Position numbers and translations under genes: made by a program. 18,844 nucleotides of DNA, from the NCBI GenBank assembly GCA_964549065.1, contig CAZJUC010000044.1, positions 1-18,844 of the forward strand. Direction: 5' to 3'. This document shows, one piece after another, positions 1-6,980 of the stretch (positions within the stretch are counted from its first letter, which is position 1; the number at the start of each line of letters is the position of its first letter). Below the pieces are notes generated by a model. The model did no database searches. It had not been told where the DNA came from and worked only from the letters and a program-made list of their open reading frames with translations. Source of the DNA: Sva-07 sp964549065 (GTDB taxonomy: Bacteria; Actinomycetota; Acidimicrobiia; Acidimicrobiales; Ilumatobacteraceae).

Positions 1-842
1 GAGACGTGTTCGAGGTGACGATGTCGAGAACGTTCCCTCCACAGCGGCGACCCGCCCTCGACCTCGTTGCCGGAGCCGGTCAACGCTCCGAGCGTCGACG
101 ACACCATGTGGACCGCACCGTCGATCGTGTCCCTCGCTCGCTGCGGGTCGGCCGGCCAGATCACCACTTCACCGGCGACGCGGCGGGCCACGCCGAGCTG
201 ACGTCGCACCAGGTGCGCGAGCGATTGTCCGACGGCGTTGGGGAACCCGTCGGTGAGGTCGCCGCCGAGTTGCTTGGCGTGGTGTGCTTCGACGGCCTCG
301 GCCACGATCGTCTCGAGATCGACGTCGTCGGGCATCGGGGCGTCCGGCTCGAGCTGCTGGTACATCTCGGCCATGCGCAGCTGGCCGATGCCGTCGCTGA
401 CGGCGTGGTGCACGATCGCCCAGATCGCCGACCGGCCACCCTTCAGACCGTCGATCAGCACGAACCGCCACAGCGGTCGAGTGCGATCGAGGGGCTCCTG
501 GTAGAGCTGCGCGGCGAGGTCGAAGAGTTGGCGGTCGGTGCCGGGTTTCGGCAGGCGGACGTGACGCACGTGGAAGTCGATGTCGAACTCCGGGTCGGGC
601 ACCCACGCGGGCGGCGCGAGGCGTCCGAGACCTGGCACGACGCGTTCGTGGAGCCGGGGGATCTTGGCCACCGCTCTCCGCATCGTGCGACGGAAGTGCT
701 CGTCGTCGACGGATCCCTGCAGCAGGGTGAGCGACGCGCCGCTCGGGTTGAGCCACGGGTCCTTCTCGACGTTCCACATCAACGCTTCGTGGTCGGACAT
801 GCGGTCACTGAAGCGCGATTCTCGTTCTCGGGTCTCGGCCAT
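1..842 (-). CDS. WS/DGAT-type wax ester synthase / diacylglycerol acyltransferase, C-terminus beyond window
   Basis: Likely acyl-CoA:diacylglycerol or acyl-CoA:alcohol acyltransferase making triacylglycerol or wax ester, acting at the inner membrane or lipid-body surface. I translated this frame by hand; 280 codons are visible and the reading frame runs off the left edge without a stop. The family's catalytic HHxxxDG motif is present as HHAVSDG at residues 145-151. It is preceded by the usual PLWRFVLIDGL segment at 123-133 and an N-terminal MSDHEALMW-type start at 15-23. The ATG at 842-840 has a good Shine-Dalgarno (GAAGGAG, 854-848 on the minus strand, 5 nt spacing). It lies 27 bp downstream of the HAD/PlsC fusion gene on the same strand, so the two are probably co-transcribed. 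From memory, the M. tuberculosis region Rv2484c-Rv2483c has the same pairing. Family members are usually about 460-480 aa, so roughly 60 percent is seen. Substrate choice (wax ester or TAG) cannot be decided from sequence. Confidence 0.9.
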   Translation of the reverse strand, partial: MAETRERESRFSDRMSDHEALMWNVEKDPWLNPSGASLTLLQGSVDDEHFRRTMRRAVAKIPRLHERVVPGLGRLAPPAWVPDPEFDIDFHVRHVRLPKPGTDRQLFDLAAQLYQEPLDRTRPLWRFVLIDGLKGGRSAIWAIVHHAVSDGIGQLRMAEMYQQLEPDAPMPDDVDLETIVAEAVEAHHAKQLGGDLTDGFPNAVGQSLAHLVRRQLGVARRVAGEVVIWPADPQRARDTIDGAVHMVSSTLGALTGSGNEVEGGSPLWRERSRHRHLEHV

Positions 843-869
843 GATCACTCCTTCGTCTGGTCGCCCAGC
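843..869 (-). promoter_or_regulatory. 27-bp intercistronic gap with strong ribosome binding site for the WS/DGAT gene
   Basis: On the minus strand GAAGGAG (854-848) lies 5 nt before the ATG of the acyltransferase. It is one of the few clear Shine-Dalgarno sites in the window. It fits an internal cistron of an operon, whereas the presumed first genes here carry TANNNT hexamers at the start codon instead. Confidence 0.7.
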
Positions 870-2303
870 TCAGGTGTTCGTCCCCGGCCGACGCGACAGC
901 TCGGCCTCCGGGTCCCCGTGATAGCCAGGCGGATAGGTGCGCGCCAACTCCTCGGGCGTCGGGGTGCGGCGCCGGCGGGCCTCTGGCGGGAGTTGGGCGC
1001 TGATCGCCTTCATGATCCTCTTGGTGTCGGCGTCGGGGCTGCGGTGGGCCAGCTTCACCGGCGGCCCGACGCTGGCGGTCACCCGGGGGCGGTCGGTCAG
1101 CGACATCTTCGGCAGGCGCGAGCTGCGCGGCCACACCTGCTCGGTGCCCCACAGACCGACCGGGATCACCGGCGCCCCGGTCGCCGCGGCAATGCGCGCC
1201 GCGCCCCACCGACCCTTCAGCACCGGATCGAAGAACGCCGGGCCCCGGGGGATCGTGCCCTCGGGGGCGACCATCAGAAGCTCGCCGGCGTCGACGGCGG
1301 CAATCGCAGCGTCGAGCGGCTCGTCGGAGCCCGTGCCCCGGTCGACCCGGATGCCGCCGGAGGCCTTCATCAGCCGCCCGACGAGTGGGACGTCGAACAC
1401 CTCTTTCTTGCCGAGCCCGCGAACGTTGCGGCCGGTCTTGGCGAGCACGAGGCCCATGACGATCGGGTCGAAGTACGACCGGTGGTTGAACACCACGATC
1501 GCCGGCCCCGTCTCCGGGATGTTCTCGAGGCCGTCGAACTCGATGCGTGCGTTCGGCGTGACGATCTCTCGGCGCATGAACGGACGGCCCCATTCCTGCA
1601 GCTCGCGTCCGAGCACCTTCGAGACACCGGCGGAGCGGTCGAAGTGCACCACCGGCCATCCCCGCACCGCAGCGGTGAGACGCAACTGCAGGTCCGGGTT
1701 GACGGCCACCGGATGCCCGACCATCGCCAGCAGTGGCGCGTCGAAGTAGCTGTCGCTGTACGCCCACGAGCCGCTCAGGTCCACGCTGTGCCGGTCCGCC
1801 CACAGCGCCACCGCATCGGCCTTCGATCGCCCCCACACGAACTGGCCGGCCATCCGCCCCGTGAACGACTCGCCGTCGTCGGTACGTTCCCACTGTGTCG
1901 CCACCACGTCGTCGAAACCGAGGCGGTCGGCGAACGGCTTCACGAACACCAGCGGCGAGGTGGTCGCCATCACCAGACGGCGACCGGCATCTCGATGTTC
2001 GGCGATCGCCTTGGCGGCACCGGGCAGCACCAGTTCGACGAGTTCGTCGGCTGCGTTCTGCATCGCCGCCTCGACGGTGGCCACGCTCCACCCGTTGGCC
2101 GCCCGGCTCGACAGGCGCGCTGGTTGCATCATCAGCCAGGTCTCGCCGAACTGCTCGTAGAACTTGGTGAGGACGTCGACGAGTGGGAGGTCCTGACCTC
2201 CGCCGAGACCGTGGGCGGCGAGGTGCTTGCGGAACACCGTCGCCGACGACGAGGTGATCAGCGTTCGATCGAGATCGAACACGGCGAGCACGGGGCGAGA
2301 CAT
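870..2303 (-). CDS. HAD-IB hydrolase / 1-acylglycerol-3-phosphate acyltransferase fusion (PlsC-like)
   Basis: A 477-residue two-domain protein. The N-terminal half is a HAD subclass IB phosphatase-like domain: motif I DLDRT with nucleophile D10 and D12, motif II T115-S116 in MATTSP, a lysine at about 161, and motif III SDSYFD with D184 and D188. The C-terminal half is a PlsC acyltransferase: the NHxxxxD motif at 273-279, GGIRVDRG at 316-323, and PEGT at 347-350. PlsC acylates lysophosphatidate to phosphatidate on the cytoplasmic face of the membrane. The substrate of the HAD half is unknown in this fusion family. Mycobacterial Rv2483c has the same fusion, also next to a WS/DGAT gene. I chose the ATG at 2303 over an upstream in-frame GTG at 2354, because DLDRT then falls at the usual place near the N-terminus and a TANNNT hexamer sits 8 nt upstream. 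It probably supplies phosphatidate for lipid and triacylglycerol synthesis with the downstream gene. Confidence 0.93.
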   Translation of the reverse strand: MSRPVLAVFDLDRTLITSSSATVFRKHLAAHGLGGGQDLPLVDVLTKFYEQFGETWLMMQPARLSSRAANGWSVATVEAAMQNAADELVELVLPGAAKAIAEHRDAGRRLVMATTSPLVFVKPFADRLGFDDVVATQWERTDDGESFTGRMAGQFVWGRSKADAVALWADRHSVDLSGSWAYSDSYFDAPLLAMVGHPVAVNPDLQLRLTAAVRGWPVVHFDRSAGVSKVLGRELQEWGRPFMRREIVTPNARIEFDGLENIPETGPAIVVFNHRSYFDPIVMGLVLAKTGRNVRGLGKKEVFDVPLVGRLMKASGGIRVDRGTGSDEPLDAAIAAVDAGELLMVAPEGTIPRGPAFFDPVLKGRWGAARIAAATGAPVIPVGLWGTEQVWPRSSRLPKMSLTDRPRVTASVGPPVKLAHRSPDADTKRIMKAISAQLPPEARRRRTPTPEELARTYPPGYHGDPEAELSRRPGTNT

Positions 2304-2311
2304 CGAGCGAC

Positions 2312-2317
2312 ACACTA
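2312..2317 (-). promoter_or_regulatory. candidate -10 (TAGTGT) for a leaderless HAD/PlsC transcript
   Basis: TAGTGT on the minus strand matches the actinobacterial TANNNT -10 core. Eight nucleotides separate it from the ATG at 2303, so transcription would start at or next to the start codon. No Shine-Dalgarno is visible. A -35-like TGAACC lies 17 bp upstream but matches only 3 of 6 consensus positions. Predicted from spacing alone. Confidence 0.4.
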
Positions 2318-2347
2318 CTGCCACGGGATGCGACGGTTCACCGGGGG

Positions 2348-2384
2348 TCGACACCGGGGCGTCGACACCGTCGCCTCGACACCG
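2348..2384. repeat. three direct repeats TCGACACCG at exact 14-bp period
   Basis: TCGACACCG occurs at 2348-2356, 2362-2370 and 2376-2384, with starts exactly 14 bp apart. The array lies in the 135-bp gap (2304-2438) between the isomerase-like gene and the HAD/PlsC gene, 45-81 bp upstream of the latter's ATG. A 14-bp period is not a multiple of three, which argues against a coding repeat and for this stretch being non-coding. It could be a tandem operator or a small slippage repeat. The copies are perfect across 9 bp and the 5-bp linkers differ. Confidence 0.6.
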
Positions 2385-2438
2385 TCACGTCGTCGCACGG
2401 TGCCGATCGGGGCGTGAGTCGACGGCGTGCGGGTCGGG

Positions 2439-3695
2439 TCAGTCGGCGACCACGAGGTGCCACCAGCGCCGTAGTCGAGCCCCGTGGTGCCCGGCGGCGA
2501 GGACCAGATGGTTGCCGAGCGGACGTGTCAGCAGGTCGCCGACGTCGCCCGTCGACAGGGCGACGGTCACCTGGGTGCGGCAGAGATCGCCGTCGTCGCC
2601 GGTGGCGACGATGTCTCCCTCGGTGATCCAGCACTCGTCGAGATCACCGCCCCCGAGTCGGATGAGCGTGACCGGTTGCTCGGCGAACCGCCCGCTGATC
2701 CCGACGCCCATGCCCGACTCGAAGTGGGTGTCGAGCCCGAAACTCTCGACCATCGACGGCGCGACCGTGCAGTGTGCGAGCACCAGCTCGTTGGCCTCGA
2801 CGTCGACCGATGCCGGGTTCGCCATCCAGGTCGGCTGCCCGAGGAGGTGGCGCACCCAGAGCATCGCCAACGCGGAGGGCACGTCGCCCTCGCAACCGGC
2901 GACGATGCCGTCGTCGTTCAGGCTCGCGAGCGCGAGGCAACCGGAGGTGCCGGGATCGCCGAGCAGGTCGAAGCATCGCACGGTCACCGCGTCGAGTCCA
3001 TCGTTGTCGAGCACGTCGATCAGCGCCGCCCGGACACCCATCGCGTCATCGACGGCCTGGCGTTCGACGGTGGAGCGGACAGGGTCGGCGACGCTGGTGA
3101 ACCGTTCGGCGAGCACGCCGGTCGGTGTCACCGGCGTGCGGGTCAGCTCGATCATCCTCGTCGGCTCGACCGTCTCCACGGCGGGCCCCCATCGCCGTCT
3201 GACGACGTCGGGGTCGGGCGTGCTCGCGACCAGCCACGACGACGGACCACCGATCACCCCGAGCTTGACGGCGCGCATGGCCGCAATGGCCTCGAGGTCG
3301 CCGACCACTTCATCGATCGCCGCACGATCGGCGTCGACGTCACCACCGAGCGACACGATGCGTCCGCGACCGCCCGCCTGCTGCACCGCGGCCAGCGTCT
3401 CCAAGGCAGCCGGCAACGAGTTGTGGCCACGGTGGGCAACGAGGATCGCGGGTTGCCGCGGGTGGCTGACCCGACGGTCGGCGATCTCGTCGAGCAGCAT
3501 CCGCTCGGTGCCGCCGGTCGCCACGACCAACAGATGCGGCTCCGAGACGGCAACGTCGTTCGAATCGCCACCGTCATCCGACACGCCACCGAGATCGTCG
3601 AGGATCCCCCGCGCCGACGCCATCAGGGTCGCGACCGCGTGCGGGTCGTGCAGCGACGAGGCGACGATGGTGTAGCCGAACCGGCGGGCCGTCAC
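2439..3695 (-). CDS. L-fucose/L-arabinose isomerase-fold family protein
   Basis: A 418-residue protein resembling the divergent FucI/AraA-like isomerase family, which interconverts aldoses and ketoses with a divalent metal. The best signal is in the C-terminal half: CEGDVPSALAML at 268-279 (E269 and D271 candidate metal ligands), VLAHC at 305-309, VTLIRL at 342-347 and a terminal GNHLVLAAGHHGARL block at 394-408 with H403/H404. The N-terminal half has alternating strand and helix segments with ATGGTE (59-64) and ILVAHRGHNS (84-93), consistent with the substrate-side domain. The start is a GTG (3695-3693) whose first four bases GTGA overlap the thioredoxin stop, so translation is probably coupled. 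No sugar-utilisation genes are nearby, so a sugar substrate is uncertain. It may be a paralogue with another role. Confidence 0.75.
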   Translation of the reverse strand: MTARRFGYTIVASSLHDPHAVATLMASARGILDDLGGVSDDGGDSNDVAVSEPHLLVVATGGTERMLLDEIADRRVSHPRQPAILVAHRGHNSLPAALETLAAVQQAGGRGRIVSLGGDVDADRAAIDEVVGDLEAIAAMRAVKLGVIGGPSSWLVASTPDPDVVRRRWGPAVETVEPTRMIELTRTPVTPTGVLAERFTSVADPVRSTVERQAVDDAMGVRAALIDVLDNDGLDAVTVRCFDLLGDPGTSGCLALASLNDDGIVAGCEGDVPSALAMLWVRHLLGQPTWMANPASVDVEANELVLAHCTVAPSMVESFGLDTHFESGMGVGISGRFAEQPVTLIRLGGGDLDECWITEGDIVATGDDGDLCRTQVTVALSTGDVGDLLTRPLGNHLVLAAGHHGARLRRWWHLVVAD

Positions 3696-4111
3696 GACAA
3701 CTTCGCGATCCGTGCCCGCAGCACGTGCTCGGGCTGCGCACCGACGACCGTGTCGACGAGCTCGCCGTCACGCATGAACAGCAGCATCGGGATGCTGCGC
3801 GCCTCGTAGCGAGCGGCGGTTCGCGGCGATTCGTCGACGTTGACCTTGACCACCTTGAGCGTCGACGCGAACTCGTCGGCCAACTGCTCGAGCACGGGAG
3901 TGACCATCCGACACGGCCCGCACCACGGGGCCCACAGGTCGACGAGCACCAGCCGCTTGGTGTCGACTGCTGCGACGAACTCGGTGTCACCGGCGTCGAC
4001 GATCCACGGCAGGGCGCTCTGGCACTTCGCGCAGCGGGGCGTGCCGGCCGCCGACGTCGGCACCCGGTTTTTCGCGCCGCACGACGGACAGGAAGTCACG
4101 TTGTTGCCCAT
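3692..4111 (-). CDS. trxC: thioredoxin 2-type protein with N-terminal zinc ribbon
   Basis: A cytoplasmic thiol-disulfide oxidoreductase of 139 aa, the length of E. coli Trx2. An N-terminal zinc ribbon (C8-x2-C11 and C27-x2-C30) precedes a thioredoxin fold with the active site WCGPC (W63-C67) and the cis-proline in SIPML (P108). The frame is open much further upstream, to 4360, but that part has no thioredoxin similarity. I therefore start at the ATG 4111-4109, directly before the zinc ribbon. TAGCGT lies 7 nt upstream and no Shine-Dalgarno is visible, so the mRNA may be leaderless. The stop overlaps the start of the isomerase-like gene. TrxC-type proteins often respond to oxidative stress, and the zinc ribbon tunes the redox potential in E. 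coli. Nothing in this sequence shows which regulator would act. Identity as a Trx2-type thioredoxin is secure; orthology to trxC is less so. Confidence 0.92.
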   Translation of the reverse strand: MGNNVTSCPSCGAKNRVPTSAAGTPRCAKCQSALPWIVDAGDTEFVAAVDTKRLVLVDLWAPWCGPCRMVTPVLEQLADEFASTLKVVKVNVDESPRTAARYEARSIPMLLFMRDGELVDTVVGAQPEHVLRARIAKLS

Positions 4112-4118
4112 GCGATCG

Positions 4119-4124
4119 ACGCTA
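4119..4124 (-). promoter_or_regulatory. candidate -10 (TAGCGT) for a leaderless thioredoxin transcript
   Basis: TAGCGT on the minus strand sits 7 nt before the ATG at 4111. The 105-bp gap 4112-4216 separates the divergent thioredoxin and CHAD-CYTH genes and must hold both promoters. I could not pick out a convincing -10 for the CHAD-CYTH gene. Confidence 0.4.
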
Positions 4125-4216
4125 CGGGGCAACAGCGCGCCACGGCCAGGGCCGATCGTCATGTCCGCGTCATCGACGCTTGCCTCCGACCGGGCGGACG
4201 GGTTCACTGGACGGCG

Positions 4217-5662
4217 ATGGGCGACGCGTTCCGGCCAGGCCACCGACTCCAGCACGAGGTCCGACGCGTTGCAGCCAAACGGCTCGACGACGCGATCGGG
4301 TACCTGGACTCGGTGCTCGGTGCCGGCGGGTCCGACGTCGACCTGGAGATGGTCGTGCACGAGGTCCGCAAGCGATGCAAGGCATCACGCGGGCTGGCGC
4401 GACTGGTCAAACCGGCGTTGGGCGACGACTTCGGCACGTTCGACCGCACGGTGCGCGACGCAGCAGACCAGTTGTCGACACTTCGTGACGCCCATGCGGT
4501 GCTCGCCACCTTGGACGCCCTGCTGGCGACGAGCCCCCACGATGCGGTGCTGCAGGCGATGTGCGAACGCCAGGCAGCGACGTCGTCCGATGCCAGTCGA
4601 GCGGGCACCTCTGACAGCGATGACCGGATCGCGACCGCTCGGGCGCTGCTGGCGGATGCTCGTGCGATGTCGCAGCAGTGGAAGATCCCGCGCGGATTCG
4701 ACACGCCGGAGGCGGGGATCCTGGCGGCGTACCGCCAGGGGCGCTCCGCGCTGCGGCGAGTTCGGTCGGACCCGACCGACCGTCGCCTGCACGAGTGGCG
4801 AAAGTCGGTCAAGTACCTGTGGTACCAGATCCAGCTCGTGCACGACGCGGCGCCGAGCGTGCTCGACCCGCTCGTCGACCGACTCGACCACCTCGCCGAG
4901 GCCCTCGGCGACGACCACGACCTCACCGTGCTGGTCGAAGTCCTCGATGCACACGACGACTGCGACGCTCCGCCCGGCCAGGTCGAGCATGTTCGCGAGC
5001 TCGCACGGCAACGGCAGGAAGCGTTGCGCGAACGGGCGCTTCGCTCGGGGGCCACGATCTACGCCGAGCCCGACCACGCCTTCGCTCACCGGATCAGCCG
5101 TTACTGGCGGCTGGCCGTCGACCTCGGGCCCGAGCTCGACACCGGCGGACTCGCCGTGCTGGCTGCGCCGGCCGACGGACCCGACCGAACGCTCGTCGAA
5201 CGCGAGCGGAGGTACCTCGTGGATGCAGCACCCGAACAGGCGCGCGAGGCCCCGGCATCGGAGCTTCGTCAGGGATATCTCGCCGCTGACCAGCATCGTT
5301 CGATTCGGGTTCGTGACGCCGGCCGTGACGGTTGCACGCTCACCATCAAGGCGGGCGACGGCGCCGAACGGACCGAGCTCGAATGGCCGATCGATCGTCG
5401 GGAGTTCGATGCTGCGTGGCCGCACACCGACGGTCATCGAATCGAGAAGACCCGCCGACGCATCCCGTACGGCCAGCACGTCATCGAACTCGACGTGTTC
5501 GGTGGCGACCTCGACGGCCTCGTGGTCGCCGAGGTCGAATTCTCCTCGACCGACGCAATGACGGCATTCGAACCACCCGACTGGTTCGGCCCCGAGGTCA
5601 CCGATGACGGCCGCTACACCAACGCGTCCCTGGCGCTGTACGGCCGTCCGGACGGGCGCTGA
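4217..5662 (+). CDS. CHAD domain-CYTH domain protein (inverted order)
   Basis: A 481-residue protein. Residues about 1-300 form a CHAD domain, an alpha-helical histidine-rich domain that binds inorganic polyphosphate in studied members. Its conserved basic/histidine helices appear as VVHEVRKRCK (47-56, H48), LHEWRKSVKYL (191-201, H192) and GDDHDLTVL (231-239, H234). Residues about 325-475 form a CYTH triphosphate-tunnel domain: ERERR at 328-332 (ExExK with Arg for Lys), RQGYL (351-355), IRVR (363-366), TIKAG (376-380), TELEW (386-390), ELDVF (424-428) and AEVEF (438-442). Known CYTH-CHAD proteins such as E. coli YgiF place CYTH first. Here CHAD is first. The likely role is binding or hydrolysing polyphosphate or triphosphates in the cytoplasm. 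The ATG at 4217 starts right at the first CHAD helix. The frame is open further upstream, but that part overlaps the thioredoxin gene on the other strand. Confidence 0.9.
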   Translation: MGDAFRPGHRLQHEVRRVAAKRLDDAIGYLDSVLGAGGSDVDLEMVVHEVRKRCKASRGLARLVKPALGDDFGTFDRTVRDAADQLSTLRDAHAVLATLDALLATSPHDAVLQAMCERQAATSSDASRAGTSDSDDRIATARALLADARAMSQQWKIPRGFDTPEAGILAAYRQGRSALRRVRSDPTDRRLHEWRKSVKYLWYQIQLVHDAAPSVLDPLVDRLDHLAEALGDDHDLTVLVEVLDAHDDCDAPPGQVEHVRELARQRQEALRERALRSGATIYAEPDHAFAHRISRYWRLAVDLGPELDTGGLAVLAAPADGPDRTLVERERRYLVDAAPEQAREAPASELRQGYLAADQHRSIRVRDAGRDGCTLTIKAGDGAERTELEWPIDRREFDAAWPHTDGHRIEKTRRRIPYGQHVIELDVFGGDLDGLVVAEVEFSSTDAMTAFEPPDWFGPEVTDDGRYTNASLALYGRPDGR

Positions 5663-5684
5663 AAGCTGCACGCACAGCTCGCTC

Positions 5685-5730
5685 CGGCGTTGCAGTTCGG
5701 GTGGCCCGGGTCGTGGAGCGTGCAACACCG
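5685..5730. terminator. inverted repeat in convergent gap, candidate bidirectional terminator
   Basis: CGGCGTTGCA (5685-5694) pairs with TGCAACACCG (5721-5730) at 9 of 10 positions, enclosing a 26-nt GC-rich loop. It lies in the 75-bp gap between the converging CHAD-CYTH and aminotransferase genes, where a shared terminator is expected. There is no T-tract, so intrinsic termination is only suggested by position and structure. Confidence 0.4.
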
Positions 5731-5737
5731 ACGTGGG

Positions 5738-6973
5738 CTACATGACCTCGTCGAGGGCGTTGCCGAGGGCGGTGACCGCGAGGTCGATCTCGGCGGCGGT
5801 GACCGTCAGTGGCGGCATGAAGCGCAACGTCGTCCCCGCGGCACCGGCCGTCATCGTGATCAGCTTGCCCTCGCGGAGGCAGTGCGACACGAGTGCCGAC
5901 GTTCGGGTGGTGGTGTCGAACTGGGCGGCGACCATCAGGCCGAGTGCACGTACCTGCACGATCGACCGGTGACGTTCCTGGAGCAGGCGCAGCCCGTCCG
6001 CGAGCTGTTGGCCGCGCGCGTTCACATGGTCCATGAACCCGTCCGCGCCGAGCACGTCGATGGTGGCCAGCGCTGCCGCACAGCCCATCGGGTTGCCGCC
6101 GTAGGTGCCTCCGTGCGAGCCGGTCGGCCAGCGGTCGTCGAGCGCTCGTCGCGTCCCGAGCGCGGAGAACGGAAACCCCGATGCGATGCCCTTGGCCATG
6201 CACACGATGTCGGGCGACACGTCGTAGTGCTCGATGGCGAACATCTTGCCGGTGCGCCCGAAGCCGGACTGCACCTCGTCGGCGATGAACAACATCCCGT
6301 GATCGGCGCATCGACGAGCGATCTCCTCGAGGAATCCGGCGGGAGCTGCGATGTACCCGCCCTCGCCGAGCACCGGTTCGATGATCACCGCTGCCGTCTC
6401 GTTCGGTGCCGTGACCGACATGATGAGCTCGTCGAACCCGGCGAGGGCACGGCTGATCTCGTCCTGCAGATCATCGGCGCGTACGTCGGGATACGGCGCG
6501 ATGAAGATCCCCGACGGCAGCGGGGCATGGCCGGCGCGATAGACGGTCTTCGACGCCGTCATCGCCATGGCCTGATGGGTACGACCGTGGAAGCTTCCCT
6601 GGAACACGATGATGTTGGGCCGACCCGTGGCCTGCTTGGCGAGCTTGACGGCGGCCTCGGTGATCTCGGCTCCGGAGTTGGCGTAGAAGAACGTGTCGAT
6701 GCCGTCCGGTGTGATCTCGCAGAGACGCGCTGCGAGTGGCTGCATCAGGTCGTGGGTGTAGACGTTGGCCTGCGCGTGGACGAAGCGTTGTGCCTGCGCG
6801 GCGATCGCGGCGGTCACGTGGGGATGGCTGTGCCCGGTCGACGTGACGGCAATGCCACCGCTGAAGTCGAGGTAGCGCTCACCGGACGTGGTGGTGACCC
6901 ACGAGCCCTCGCCCGAGGCGACCTCGAGGTCGGTCACCTTGAACCACACATGCGACAGGTTGTCCACGCTCAT
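5738..6973 (-). CDS. class III PLP-dependent aminotransferase (4-aminobutyrate/omega-amino acid type)
   Basis: A 411-residue fold-type I, subgroup II aminotransferase that moves the terminal amine of an omega-amino acid or diamine to a keto acid, in the cytoplasm. Landmarks are YLDFSGGIAV (34-43), YANSGAEITEAAVKLAK (97-113, phosphate-binding loop), SFHGRTHQAM (127-136), the cofactor-binding aspartate in ADEVQSG (D232), the Schiff-base lysine in MAKGIASG (K261), and GGTYGGNPMGCAAA (288-301). The length is normal for GabT/PuuE-type enzymes. The ATG at 6973 lies 7 nt after the stop of the oxidase gene on the same strand, so the two form an operon. The oxidase and the divergent saccharopine-dehydrogenase-like gene point to catabolism of a diamine, lysine or a derivative. 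The exact donor (GABA, lysine, diaminobutyrate) cannot be read from the sequence. Confidence 0.93.
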   Translation of the reverse strand: MSVDNLSHVWFKVTDLEVASGEGSWVTTTSGERYLDFSGGIAVTSTGHSHPHVTAAIAAQAQRFVHAQANVYTHDLMQPLAARLCEITPDGIDTFFYANSGAEITEAAVKLAKQATGRPNIIVFQGSFHGRTHQAMAMTASKTVYRAGHAPLPSGIFIAPYPDVRADDLQDEISRALAGFDELIMSVTAPNETAAVIIEPVLGEGGYIAAPAGFLEEIARRCADHGMLFIADEVQSGFGRTGKMFAIEHYDVSPDIVCMAKGIASGFPFSALGTRRALDDRWPTGSHGGTYGGNPMGCAAALATIDVLGADGFMDHVNARGQQLADGLRLLQERHRSIVQVRALGLMVAAQFDTTTRTSALVSHCLREGKLITMTAGAAGTTLRFMPPLTVTAAEIDLAVTALGNALDEVM

Positions 6974-6980
6974 CGCCGCA

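Noticed and set aside
2304..2354. Longer start (GTG 2354) for the HAD/PlsC gene
   Set aside because: It would add 17 unconserved residues before the HAD motif and place the proposed TANNNT promoter inside the gene.
6..2417. An 803-codon open frame on the plus strand
   Set aside because: It is antisense to the WS/DGAT and HAD/PlsC genes, which have full catalytic motifs. Its product is Arg/His/Val-rich with no recognisable motif, as expected of a shadow frame in high-GC DNA.
2484..3809. A 441-codon plus-strand frame
   Set aside because: It is antisense to the isomerase-like gene and runs into the thioredoxin gene. It has low-complexity Arg/Asp/Gly composition and no motif.
4385..5728. A 447-codon minus-strand frame opposite the CHAD-CYTH gene
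   Set aside because: The plus strand carries the CHAD histidines and CYTH motifs, and the opposite frame has none.
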